Assembly: GCA_040772885.1 (NCBI GenBank)
Contig: JAXGXF010000008.1
Location: forward strand, 38,644 to 102,643
Source: Pullichristensenella sp002068815
GTDB lineage: Bacteria; Bacillota; Clostridia; Christensenellales; Aristaeellaceae
Reading direction: 5' to 3'
DNA length: 64,000 bases
The number at the start of each line of letters is the position of its first letter. The stretch's first letter is position 1. The notes beneath the pieces are model-generated. The model made no database searches. It saw nothing but the letters and a program-made list of their open reading frames with translations, and was not told where the DNA came from. Position numbers and translations under genes: made by a program. This document shows positions 21,873 through 29,898 of this stretch, piece by piece.

Positions 21873-23147
21873 CTATCGCCTCGGGGAAATTCTGTCCGTT
21901 CCGACGAACGCCCGGAGCGCCTCGGGGATGATGACGCTGCCGTCGCTCTGCTGGTGCTGCTCGACGATCGCCGGGAGCAGCCGGCTCGTCGCGAGCCCGG
22001 AGCCGTTCAGCGTGTGCACGAACTCGAGCTTCTTCGTCTCGTTCCGGCGGAAGCGGATGCCGCCGCGGCGCGCCTGGTAGTCGCGGGCGTTCGAAACCGA
22101 AGAGCACTCCTTGTACTCGTTCATGCTCGGGAGCCACAGCTCGATGTCGTAGGTCGTCGCCATCGACGCCGAGCAGTCGCCCGCGGCGAGCTTCGAGAGC
22201 TGGTAGTGGAGCCCGAGTCCCTCGACGAGCCGGCACGCCTTCTCGATCAGCTCCCGGAGCATCCGGTCGCTGTCCTCCGGGCGCGTGTAGCCGAACATCT
22301 CGACCTTGTTGAACTGGTGGCCGCGGATCATGCCGCGCTCGCTCGCGCGGTAGGCGCCGGCCTCGCGGCGGTAGCAGGGGGTGTAGGCGAACAGCTTCTT
22401 CGGGAGCTCGTCCTCTGAGAGTATCTCGCCGCGGTAGAGATTGATGAGCGCCGTCTCGGCGGTCGGCAGCAGGAAGTGGAAGCCCTCCTCCGAGAGCCTG
22501 TACACGTCCTCCTCGAACTTCGGGAACTGCCCGGCCGTCAGCCCGCACTCGTAGGTCAGGATGTGCGGCGGCAGCATGAACGTGTAGCCGTCCCTGATGT
22601 GCTCGGCCACGAAGTAGTTGAGAAGCGCCCACTCGAGCCGCGCGCCGAGGCCGGTGTACAGCCAATAGCCGTTGCCGCCCATCTTGACGCCGCGCTCGTA
22701 GTCGATGAGGCCCAAGTCCACGCACAGGTCGACGTGGTTTTTCGGCTCCCAGTCGAACCTCGGCTTCTCCCCGAACGTCCTGACGACCGCGTTCGCCTCC
22801 TTGCCGCCGGCGACGACGTCCTCCGCGGGCAGGTTCGGAAGCGCCAGCACGAAGCGGTTGATCTTCTCCTCGAGCGCGCCCTGCTCCTCGTCCATCTCCT
22901 TGATGCGCTCGGCCATCTCCTTGAGCGTCGCAAGGGCGGCGGTCGCGTCCTCGCCCCGCTTCTTGATGAGCGGAATCTCCTTGCTCATGCGGTTGCGGTC
23001 GGCCTTCATCGCCTCGTTTTCGGCCAAAAGCGCGCGGCGGCGCTGGTCCCAGGAGAGCAGCTCCGAGAGGTCGACGTCGTACTGGCGCTTTTTCAGCGCG
23101 TCGCGGACGAAGTCCGGGTTTGAGCGGATCAAGTTGAGATCAAGCAT
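21873..23147 (-). CDS. serS: seryl-tRNA synthetase
   Basis: A 424-residue class II synthetase that charges tRNA-Ser in the cytoplasm. The N-terminal antiparallel coiled-coil arm (about 30-100, rich in Glu/Lys/Arg) binds the long variable arm of tRNA-Ser. The catalytic domain shows motif 2 (CYRREAGAYRASERGMIRGHQFNKVE region) and motif 3 (NGSGLATSRLLPAIVE). The start at MLDLNLI is chosen because GGGAGG precedes it and it is the universal SerRS start; longer frames run into the T-box leader. Expression is expected to respond to uncharged tRNA-Ser through that leader. Confidence 0.97.
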   Translation of the reverse strand: MLDLNLIRSNPDFVRDALKKRQYDVDLSELLSWDQRRRALLAENEAMKADRNRMSKEIPLIKKRGEDATAALATLKEMAERIKEMDEEQGALEEKINRFVLALPNLPAEDVVAGGKEANAVVRTFGEKPRFDWEPKNHVDLCVDLGLIDYERGVKMGGNGYWLYTGLGARLEWALLNYFVAEHIRDGYTFMLPPHILTYECGLTAGQFPKFEEDVYRLSEEGFHFLLPTAETALINLYRGEILSEDELPKKLFAYTPCYRREAGAYRASERGMIRGHQFNKVEMFGYTRPEDSDRMLRELIEKACRLVEGLGLHYQLSKLAAGDCSASMATTYDIELWLPSMNEYKECSSVSNARDYQARRGGIRFRRNETKKLEFVHTLNGSGLATSRLLPAIVEQHQQSDGSVIIPEALRAFVGTDRISPRR

Positions 23148-23159
23148 CGTTATCCCTCC

Positions 23160-23371
23160 CCAAAAAATACGCCCCCGCCGATACGGGGACGGCCAGCGCC
23201 GTGGTGCCACCCGGATTCAAGCAGAAGCTCCTCATTCGCGCGCTATCGGGCGCACCCGCCCCGCTTTCGCGGGGATGCTCGGGGATGGAAATCGAAGAGG
23301 CGCGCTTCCGGCTCGCACCGCACGCCGGCTCTCTGAGAGCGCCCCTGTCCGACCGTTCCCGTCGTCGCAGT
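23160..23371 (-). promoter_or_regulatory. T-box riboswitch (serine) upstream of serS
   Basis: Reading the minus strand, the leader holds the near-invariant T-box GGGTGGCACCACGG (23199-23214), the AGAGAG element of stem I (around 23326) and a GC hairpin followed by ATTTTTTG (23162-23191), the terminator that the T-box opposes. Known mechanism: uncharged tRNA-Ser binds the specifier and the antiterminator, allowing read-through into serS. A UCC triplet in the 3' part of stem I (near 23286) is a possible Ser specifier, but I could not fix the specifier loop by eye. Confidence 0.88.
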
Positions 23372-23377
23372 GACTTC

Positions 23378-23405
23378 ATTATAAACAGAATTCGGGAATA
23401 TGCAA
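23378..23405 (-). promoter_or_regulatory. promoter of serS
   Basis: On the minus strand TTGCAT-like -35 (23400-23405) and perfect TATAAT (23378-23383) with 16 bases between, placing the start of transcription at the 5' end of the T-box leader. Confidence 0.7.
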
Positions 23406-23436
23406 GCCTCGCGTCGATTTTTAACACGCCTCGTGC

Positions 23437-23442
23437 TATAAT
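23437..23442 (+). promoter_or_regulatory. -10 box of the ispE promoter
   Basis: A perfect TATAAT 37 bases before the ispE start codon. The matching -35 (TCGATT at 23414-23419) is poor. The promoter lies back to back with that of serS. Confidence 0.5.
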
Positions 23443-23478
23443 TGGGCTACTTCCGCGCGGGCGGGCATGGGAGGGCGC

Positions 23479-24315
23479 ATGGGTATTTCCGGAAGAGCGC
23501 ACGCGAAGATCAACTGGTCGCTCGACGTGCTTTCGGGCCGCGACGACGGCTATCACGAGCTGAACATGCTGATGCAGAACATCGAGCTCTGCGACGAACT
23601 GACCTTTCAGCGCGCGCGCTGGCTGACGCTTACGGTCAACGGCCGGGCGCTGCCGGTCGGCGGGCGCAACCTCGTCGTGCGCGCGGCGAACGCGCTGAAC
23701 GAATACATGGGAAAGCGGCACGGCGCGCGGATCACGCTCTTGAAGCGCATTCCGATCCGCGCGGGGCTCGGCGGCGGAAGCGCGGACTGCGCCGCGGCGC
23801 TCATCGCGCTGAACAGGCTGTGGGAATTGAAGCTGCCGCTCGAAAAGCTGATGGAGATCGGGAAGGCGCTCGGCGCGGACGTGCCGTACTGCCTCTCGGG
23901 CGGCTTCGCGCGCGTCTCGGGCGTCGGGGAGAGGATCGAGCGCGTTCCCGGCGCGGAGCGGTTCCCGCTGCTGATCCTCTGCGCCGGGCGCGGGCTCTCG
24001 ACCGCGCAGGTGTTTCAGGAGTTCGACCGGATGGGAGCCGGGCCGCTGGGCCTCGACTTGAGCGCGCTCTCGGAGGCGATCCTCAGGCGCGACTTCGAGG
24101 CGATCCATGCCTTGTCCGGCAACGCGCTCGAGGCGCCGGCGATCGCGCTGAACCCGGAGGTCGGCCGCGCGATGGACGCGCTCCGGGCCGCGGGCGCGCG
24201 CGCCGTCCGGATGACGGGCAGCGGCTCGGCGGTGTTCGGCGCGTTCCGCACCGCGGCCGAGGCGCTCGCGGCGCTGGAAGCCCTGCCGGGCGCAATCTTC
24301 ACGTGGACGATGTGA
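23479..24315 (+). CDS. ispE: 4-diphosphocytidyl-2-C-methyl-D-erythritol kinase
   Basis: A 278-residue GHMP-family kinase of the methylerythritol phosphate pathway, phosphorylating CDP-methylerythritol with ATP on the way to isoprenoid precursors. Seen: the start AHAKINWSLDV, the ATP-binding GLGGGSADCAAAL (about 95-107) and the late MTGSGSAVFG. Length is normal. The start at 23479 has GGGAGGG 4 nt upstream; an in-frame ATG four codons before it would place the ribosome binding site inside the gene. It ends one base before the convergent capA-like gene. Confidence 0.95.
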   Translation: MGISGRAHAKINWSLDVLSGRDDGYHELNMLMQNIELCDELTFQRARWLTLTVNGRALPVGGRNLVVRAANALNEYMGKRHGARITLLKRIPIRAGLGGGSADCAAALIALNRLWELKLPLEKLMEIGKALGADVPYCLSGGFARVSGVGERIERVPGAERFPLLILCAGRGLSTAQVFQEFDRMGAGPLGLDLSALSEAILRRDFEAIHALSGNALEAPAIALNPEVGRAMDALRAAGARAVRMTGSGSAVFGAFRTAAEALAALEALPGAIFTWTM

Positions 24316-24316
24316 C

Positions 24317-25585
24317 CTATTCCGTCCACTGCGGGAAACCGCTCCCGATGAGCTTTTGAAGCGCCTGACAACCCGAGCGCATCTGCGAGACGCGGGTCGA
24401 GGACATGCCCGCGGGCGGGGAATCGAGGTACTTGGGCGCCGGAAGCGACTGTATCGACTTCCCGCTGCGCCAGCAGTAGACGGGCACGTAGCCGACGTCT
24501 TCGATCGAGAAGCCCCCGGTCCCCTTTTCGACGAGCGTGAATTCCAAGATGATCCCCATGTCGGTAAAGGGCCTGGACATGTTGCTGATGAAGTTTCCGA
24601 GGCTGTAGGCGACGAGCGTCCGGTGCGCCTCGCCGGAGGGCAGCTTGACCTCGAGGAAGCGCACCGGCTGCACGACGTGCGGGTGGCTTCCCAAGATCAC
24701 GTCGACGCCCGCCTCCGCCATGCGCCGCGCCATCGTGAGCGCGTAGGTCCCCGGCTGGCGCTCGTACTCCGCGCCCCAGTGCGGGATCGCGATGACGACC
24801 TCCGCGCCCGCGTCGCGGAGCTTTTTGACGTCCGCGGCGAAGTCCGCCTTGCCGAGATAGTTGATGCCGTATTCCTTCGCGCGCACGCTCGAGTGGCGCT
24901 CCATGCCGTTCGTGTGCTGCGCGTAGCAGAGCATGCCGAGCTTGATCCCGTTGACCTCGACGACGTTCGGGGCGTCCATCTCGGCCTGCGAGCGGTTCGC
25001 GCCGCCGAAGTCGAAGCCGTGCTTTTCGACGAGGGACACCGTCTGCACCATGCCGTCGAAGTAGCGGTCGAGCATGTGGTTGTTCGCGAGCGTCAGGAAG
25101 TCTATGCCGGAGTCCTTGACCGCCTCGAGCATCGCCTCCGGCGCGTTGAAGCGCGGATATCCGGAGAACCCCTCCTTCCCGACGGGGCCGACCGTCGTCT
25201 CGAGGTTGCCGATCGTGTAGTCGGCGCTCGAGAGCGAGCCGACGACAAAGGCATACTGCTCGTCGAACGAGTACGTGCCGTCCGGTTGGCGCGCGATGTC
25301 GAGCTGCTTTTTGTGCATCATCAGGTCGCCGACGGCGCGGATCGTGGCCGTGCGCGGCGAGAACCGGGGCTCGGGCGTCGGCGCCTCCATCGTGGGCCAC
25401 GCGCGGCACGCCCGGTCGACCGGCGGCGTCGCGGTGGGGGCGGCGGGCGCGGACGTCCGGAGCGGTTCCTCGGTCGGAAGGACGTCCCCCGCGGCGAGCG
25501 CCCAGGGGAACATGCTCAGGCACAGGAGCAGCGCAAAAAGCGCCGCACAGCAGCGCCTCCAGGGACCGGGGGACCGTCGCTTCAT
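24317..25585 (-). CDS. CapA/PgsA-family metallophosphatase-like protein, exported
   Basis: A 422-residue protein of the CapA family (PF09587). N-terminal signal peptide or anchor (RRCCAALFALLLCLSMFPWALA) then a Pro/Thr/Ala linker (about 32-80) and the CapA domain, with AVGDLMMH, GNLETTV, LANNHMLDR and GSHPHVVQP as the calcineurin-like metal-binding motifs. Members assist capsule or poly-gamma-glutamate export in some bacteria; others are of unknown use, and no capsule genes lie here. GGAGG lies before ATG 25585. A 12-bp GGGGAA/TTCCCC hairpin stands between it and the upstream zinc-ribbon gene. Confidence 0.88.
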   Translation of the reverse strand: MKRRSPGPWRRCCAALFALLLCLSMFPWALAAGDVLPTEEPLRTSAPAAPTATPPVDRACRAWPTMEAPTPEPRFSPRTATIRAVGDLMMHKKQLDIARQPDGTYSFDEQYAFVVGSLSSADYTIGNLETTVGPVGKEGFSGYPRFNAPEAMLEAVKDSGIDFLTLANNHMLDRYFDGMVQTVSLVEKHGFDFGGANRSQAEMDAPNVVEVNGIKLGMLCYAQHTNGMERHSSVRAKEYGINYLGKADFAADVKKLRDAGAEVVIAIPHWGAEYERQPGTYALTMARRMAEAGVDVILGSHPHVVQPVRFLEVKLPSGEAHRTLVAYSLGNFISNMSRPFTDMGIILEFTLVEKGTGGFSIEDVGYVPVYCWRSGKSIQSLPAPKYLDSPPAGMSSTRVSQMRSGCQALQKLIGSGFPQWTE

Positions 25586-25668
25586 CGGGATTCCTCCGCA
25601 GCGCCTTTTAAACGCAGGGGAACCCCCCGCGCCCGCGCGGAAGATTCCCCTAAACTGTCTTTGCGGCG

Positions 25669-26295
25669 CTATTCTTCCGCATGCTCCTCGTTCGGCTCCT
25701 CCGCCGGGGGTTCCTCCGCCTGCGGCTCCTCCGCGGGCAGCGTCTCCTGGCCGGCCTCGGGCCAGTTGATCTCGACCTCGGGCTTGCGCGCGTCCGCGGC
25801 GAACGGATGGCCGCAGACGACGCAGAACCTGCCGTTCTCCTGCCTGAGCGCGCCGCACTCTGTGCAGAACTCCGCGGCCGGCTTCTCGGGCTCGGCCTTC
25901 GCGGGCTCGGGCTCCGGCTCCTTCGGCGGCTCCGGCTCGGGCAGCTTCGTGCCGCAGGAGGGGCAGAACTTCGTGTCGCGGGGGAGGACCGCGTCGCACT
26001 TCGGGCAACGCTTCCGCTCGCTCAGCTGGTCCAGCTCCGCGGTGATCGCCTTCGCGCGCTCGTTGATCTGGTCGATCCGCTTGACGATCAGGTCGAGCTG
26101 CTCGGTCACCTGCGCGCGCCCGCGGGATTCATAGTATGCCTCGCCAAGCGTGACGAGCAGCTTTTTCTGTTCGTCGCGAAGCGCGCGTATCTCCCCGTTC
26201 AGCCTGGATGCCTCGAGGCTGTCCTTGGTCATCTTCTGCACGGACTTCGCGGCGCTCTGGAACTGTTTTCCAATATCGCTGAAAAAAGAAGCCAT
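25669..26295 (-). CDS. coiled-coil protein with two zinc ribbons
   Basis: A 208-residue soluble protein. Residues 1-90 form an amphipathic N-terminus (FFSDIGKQFQSAAKSVQ) and a long coiled coil; then come two zinc ribbons, CPKC/CPSC (about 96-112) and CTEC/CVVC (about 142-163), separated by a Glu/Pro/Lys linker, and finally a very acidic Glu/Pro tail. The design is common in Bacillota proteins of unknown function that act as scaffolds. It lies 83 bases upstream of capA in the same direction and may share its transcript. No enzymatic feature is seen. Confidence 0.75.
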   Translation of the reverse strand: MASFFSDIGKQFQSAAKSVQKMTKDSLEASRLNGEIRALRDEQKKLLVTLGEAYYESRGRAQVTEQLDLIVKRIDQINERAKAITAELDQLSERKRCPKCDAVLPRDTKFCPSCGTKLPEPEPPKEPEPEPAKAEPEKPAAEFCTECGALRQENGRFCVVCGHPFAADARKPEVEINWPEAGQETLPAEEPQAEEPPAEEPNEEHAEE

Positions 26296-26453
26296 TGCAT
26301 TCTCCCCTTTCTCGGTCGATCATGCTCGGACGGAAGATAGAGAACCCCTGATTCTCCTCCCATGATAATACCTTTTCCCGAGAAAAGCAAGTAAATTCTC
26401 GGTCTGCGCATGTCCCGCCCCGCCGCTGGGAAAGGTAGGCAAGGGGTGATGGA

Positions 26454-27170
26454 ATGTTCACGCTGTTTTTGCGCGCGTTGATTCTGTACGTCGTGATGAT
26501 CATCACGATGCGGGGGCTCGGGAAGCGCCAGCTCGGGCAGTTCCAGCCCTACGAGTTCGCGATCGCGATATTGCTCGCGGACCTGATCGCGACGCCGATG
26601 GAGTCGATCTCGACCCCGCTGCTCTACGGCATCCTCCCGGTCGCGGCGCTGTTTGCGGTGCACAGCCTGATCACGCTTCTGTGCCTGAAGTTTGACAAGG
26701 TGCGCGCGTTCATCTCCGGAAAGCCCTCGGTCGTGATCTCGAAGGGCGTGATCGACCAGCAGGAATTGAAGCGCCTGTGCCTGAGCATCGCCGACCTGCT
26801 CGAGGGGCTCCGCGAGGTCGGCATCATGGACCCGACCGAGGTCGGCACCGCCGTCATCGAGGCGAACGGGAGGCTGACGGCCTTCCCGGACGCCCGGAAG
26901 CGCCCGCCGACGACCGGCGAGCTCGGCATCGACCCCGGCTACGAGGGGCTTCCGCTGACGCTCATCATGGACGGCCGCGTGCAGCGGAACAACCTCCGGC
27001 AGACCGGCAAGAGCGAGGACTGGCTGGACGGCCTCATGACCGGCCGCGGCCTCGCCGTCTCCGGGGTGTACCTCGCGAGCATCGACACGCACGGGAAGCT
27101 CTCGATGCAGCTGAAGGGCGGCGGCATGATCGAGATCGAGGCCATCGACCCCGGGAAGGTGGTCTGGTAA
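26454..27170 (+). CDS. DUF421 (YetF-like) membrane protein
   Basis: A 238-residue protein: three membrane helices in residues 1-80 (LFLRALILYVVMIITMRGLGKRQ is the family start), followed by a cytoplasmic DUF421 domain with the VVISKGVIDQQEL and PLTLIMDGRV motifs. Family members occur widely in spore-forming Bacillota; their activity is not established. The gene is translationally coupled to the next, whose ATG overlaps its TAA. Together they match the DUF421-DUF4363 pair seen in many Clostridia. Confidence 0.9.
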   Translation: MFTLFLRALILYVVMIITMRGLGKRQLGQFQPYEFAIAILLADLIATPMESISTPLLYGILPVAALFAVHSLITLLCLKFDKVRAFISGKPSVVISKGVIDQQELKRLCLSIADLLEGLREVGIMDPTEVGTAVIEANGRLTAFPDARKRPPTTGELGIDPGYEGLPLTLIMDGRVQRNNLRQTGKSEDWLDGLMTGRGLAVSGVYLASIDTHGKLSMQLKGGGMIEIEAIDPGKVVW

Positions 27171-27553
27171 TGCGCGCGACCGCAATCGCGCTGATCGTTG
27201 TGCTCGCGCTGTCGCTCTCGCTATGCGTGCTCTCGCGCGTGTCGGTGCAGCGCGCCGTCCGCGAGATGGACGACCTGCGCGTCGAGGCCGACGGCTTTGC
27301 GCGCGCGGGCGACGGCGACCTGGCGATGGAGCGGCTGGTCAAGATCGCCAACCGCATGGAGGACGCGCGGCCGTTTCTCGAGATGCTTACCTCGCACGAG
27401 GACCTGCACGACGCGATCAAGCAGGTCGTCGACGCGCAGGTCTACCTGGAGTTCGGAGATCTGACCGAAACCTGCCGGGCGCTCTCGCAGCTCGGCGAGA
27501 TTTTGACGCACATCGGCGAGACCGAGGAGGTCACGCTCGCGAACCTCTGGTGA
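27170..27553 (+). CDS. DUF4363 family protein
   Basis: A 127-residue protein with an N-terminal membrane helix (about 5-20, ALIVVLALSLSLCVL) and an all-helical exterior domain with regularly spaced Leu and Ala. It matches the small DUF4363 family usually found just after DUF421 genes. The ATG overlaps the stop of the DUF421 gene (TAATG), so the two are made together and probably form a complex. Function unknown. Confidence 0.8.
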   Translation: MRATAIALIVVLALSLSLCVLSRVSVQRAVREMDDLRVEADGFARAGDGDLAMERLVKIANRMEDARPFLEMLTSHEDLHDAIKQVVDAQVYLEFGDLTETCRALSQLGEILTHIGETEEVTLANLW

Positions 27554-27596
27554 CCCCGCCGCCCGCCGTGCATAGTATGCCCGGGGAGGGATCGAT

Positions 27597-28451
27597 ATGA
27601 ACCCGAGGACGCTTCTGGAGCTCGCGTCGTTCGCGTATCTGGACCTGCCGGAGCGGTACCAAAGGCGGCTCGCCGCGGGCGAGGCGGTGCCGCTTTCGGA
27701 GGTCGCGCGCGAGCTCAGGCGGGTGAACGACCTGGGCGCGCTGAACTGCGGCGCGTACCTCGAGCGCGTCGGGCCGCTGCTCGATGCGCTCGGGCAGTCG
27801 CGCATAGGGATCGTCGGCTACATAGACAACAACCGGATGACGGGCTTCGTCGCCTACGCGTTTCTGGCACCCGGGCGCGAGGCGATCGTCGCCGTGCGCG
27901 GCTCGGAGATGCGAAACCGCTGCGTCCCGAGCAACATCGATTGGCGGGACAACATCTGCGGGCCGCTCGCGGGCTCTGTGCAGTACGCGGACGCGATCGC
28001 GTTCGCCGACCGGTTTCCGGAGGGGTCGCTCATCCTGACCGGGCACTCGAAGGGCGGAAACGTCGCGCTGCACGCGCAGGGGGGCGCCGAAAACCCGCTC
28101 GCGCGCGCGGCTGTGTTCAACGCGCAGGGCTTCGCGCGCGACGGGATTTCGCGAGAGCAGAGGGCGCGGATGCGGGCAGGCGCGGTCAACTACGTCGTTG
28201 CGGGCGACCTGATCGGCGCGCTGCTCTACCATCCGGAGGAGCGGTTCTTCGTCAGGCAGGTTCCGGGCACGAACGCGCACTCGCCGGAGGCGTTCGCGTT
28301 CGACGAGGCCGGCTGGCCGATCCCTGCGGGGAGGACGCTCGCCTCGGTCGGCGTCGAGATACTCTCCCGCGCGCTGCTCGCGCTTCAGAGGCTCGGCTTC
28401 GCGCCCGGCGTCTGGAAGCTCATCAATTGCCCGGAACCTAACACAATGTGA
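27597..28451 (+). CDS. Mbeg1-like (DUF2974) alpha/beta-hydrolase
   Basis: A 284-residue soluble protein. The nucleophile elbow GHSKGGN (Ser near 151) and preceding strand LILTGHSKGG identify the alpha/beta-hydrolase fold; the rest matches the Mbeg1/DUF2974 lipase-like family of Firmicutes, including the AFLAPG and NFDWRDNI-like (IDWRDNICG) segments. Its substrate is unknown. GGGAGGG lies 7 nt before the ATG and the gene follows DUF4363 by 43 bases. An AT-rich promoter for the next gene follows its stop. Confidence 0.88.
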   Translation: MNPRTLLELASFAYLDLPERYQRRLAAGEAVPLSEVARELRRVNDLGALNCGAYLERVGPLLDALGQSRIGIVGYIDNNRMTGFVAYAFLAPGREAIVAVRGSEMRNRCVPSNIDWRDNICGPLAGSVQYADAIAFADRFPEGSLILTGHSKGGNVALHAQGGAENPLARAAVFNAQGFARDGISREQRARMRAGAVNYVVAGDLIGALLYHPEERFFVRQVPGTNAHSPEAFAFDEAGWPIPAGRTLASVGVEILSRALLALQRLGFAPGVWKLINCPEPNTM

Positions 28452-28509
28452 GCAGACAGCTTCCGGGGCCCGTGCTAAAATAAGGGCATTCCAAAAGAAA
28501 AGGTATGGT

Positions 28510-29298
28510 TTGGCAATGGTCAGAATCGACGCGCACGCGCACATCTTCCCGGACAGAATCGCCGCGAAGGCCTCCGAGGGCATCGGCAGGTTTTACGATA
28601 TTCCAACGCACCACGACGGAAGCCTGACCGGGCTTCTCGAGGAGGAGGGCCTCGCCGGCGTCTCGCGCGTCGTCGCGCACTCGGTCGCCACGACGCCCGC
28701 GCAGGTCGATCACATCAACGAGTTCATACTGTCGGTCCGCGACCGGTATCCCGACCGCATCATCCCCTTCGCCGCGCTGCACCCGGACACGCCGGACATG
28801 GAGAACGCCGTCAAAGGGATCGTCGCCGCAGGCTTCCGGGGCGTCAAGCTGCACCCGGACTTTCAGGAGTTCGCGGTCGACGAGCCGCGGGCGCTTCGGA
28901 TGTTCTCGCTGCTCGCGGGGAAGCTGCCGGTGCTTCTGCACACCGGCGACTACCGCGACGACTACTCGAACCCGAACCGGGTTGCACACCTGCTCGACGA
29001 GCTGCCGGAGCTGACGGCGATCTGCGCGCACCTTGCCGGCTGGAGCGTCTACGAGGAGGCGCGCAAGCTCCTCGCCGGGCGCAGGATATACGTCGATACC
29101 TCGAGCTCGCTCTACCGGCTGAAGCCGGACTACGCGGCGGAGCTGATCCGCGCGTTCGGCGTCGACCGCGCGTTCTTCGGAACCGACTATCCGATGTGGA
29201 CGCCGAAGGAGGAGGTCGACCGGCTCGAGGCGCTGCCGCTGACGGCCTCGGAGAAGGAGCGCATCTTCCACGCCAACGTCGAGGCGCTGCTCGGCTGA
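28510..29298 (+). CDS. amidohydrolase (PF04909, TIM-barrel metallohydrolase)
   Basis: A 262-residue metal-dependent hydrolase of the amidohydrolase-2 family. Metal ligands visible: HAHIF at the N-terminus, GVKLHPDFQ, LLHTGDY, CAHLAGW and the closing FGTDYPMW Asp. Such proteins are decarboxylases or hydrolases of small acids; the substrate is not predictable. The TTG at 28510 has AAAAGG 6 nt upstream; ATG 28516, two codons later, is the alternative start. A TAAAAT at about 28474 looks like its -10 box. Confidence 0.85.
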   Translation: MAMVRIDAHAHIFPDRIAAKASEGIGRFYDIPTHHDGSLTGLLEEEGLAGVSRVVAHSVATTPAQVDHINEFILSVRDRYPDRIIPFAALHPDTPDMENAVKGIVAAGFRGVKLHPDFQEFAVDEPRALRMFSLLAGKLPVLLHTGDYRDDYSNPNRVAHLLDELPELTAICAHLAGWSVYEEARKLLAGRRIYVDTSSSLYRLKPDYAAELIRAFGVDRAFFGTDYPMWTPKEEVDRLEALPLTASEKERIFHANVEALLG

Positions 29299-29382
29299 CA
29301 AATCCCCGAAAAAAGGCATATCCCGGCCGGGACAGGCATATAGAACGCGGGGGCGACAATCGAGGGGAAGAGGGGGAGCGCG

Positions 29383-29670
29383 ATGAAGGGCAAACGCGAC
29401 GACGCGCGCAGGAGGCGGCACTTCCGGCTGTGCAACGCGCTGCTGTTTGCGTCGTCCATGCTGGCGGCGCTCCCGCTGCTCGTGTGCGTGGCCGCGTGGG
29501 GGCCGGGCGCCGAGATGCCGGCATGGCACAGAATCCTCCGCGTGCTCGCCCCGAATCCGGAGGTCGCGGTCGAGGCCGTGATCCTGTCGGGGCTGATGTT
29601 CGCGATCTCGGTCGCGCTCTGGGTCTCCGTCAACAGGCGGTGGAAGGAGCTGCGGGGGACGGGCCGCTGA
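29383..29670 (+). CDS. small membrane protein with two helices
   Basis: Unrecognised 95-residue protein: a basic start (MKGKRDDARRRRHFRL), two membrane helices (about 19-42 and 65-85) and a basic end. GAGGGGGAG lies before the ATG. It is followed by a GC hairpin. No family is evident; it could be a holin-like or accessory protein, but nothing supports that. Confidence 0.5.
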   Translation: MKGKRDDARRRRHFRLCNALLFASSMLAALPLLVCVAAWGPGAEMPAWHRILRVLAPNPEVAVEAVILSGLMFAISVALWVSVNRRWKELRGTGR

Positions 29671-29680
29671 CGATCCTTTC

Positions 29681-29714
29681 GCGGGGCGCACACAGGCGCC
29701 CCGCCCTCTGTTTT
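29681..29714 (+). terminator. probable terminator
   Basis: A 9-bp GC stem GCGGGGCGC/GCGCCCCGC with a 6-nt loop, then CCTCTGTTTT. The T-run is short. It lies ten bases after the stop of the small membrane protein gene. Confidence 0.55.
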
Positions 29715-29898
29715 GGCCGTGTTTTGCGCGAACTTTTTTTCCAAAAACGCGCGCCGGGGGGATGACTTTACAAGCATTTTATGATATGATTTCCATGTAA
29801 TGTCTGTAGACTGCCTGAAAGTACCCATCGGAAAACGCGGCGGGTGCTCTCCGGCGGGAAATCGGCGAAAAATGACGCATGCAAGGAGGCGGAATTTC

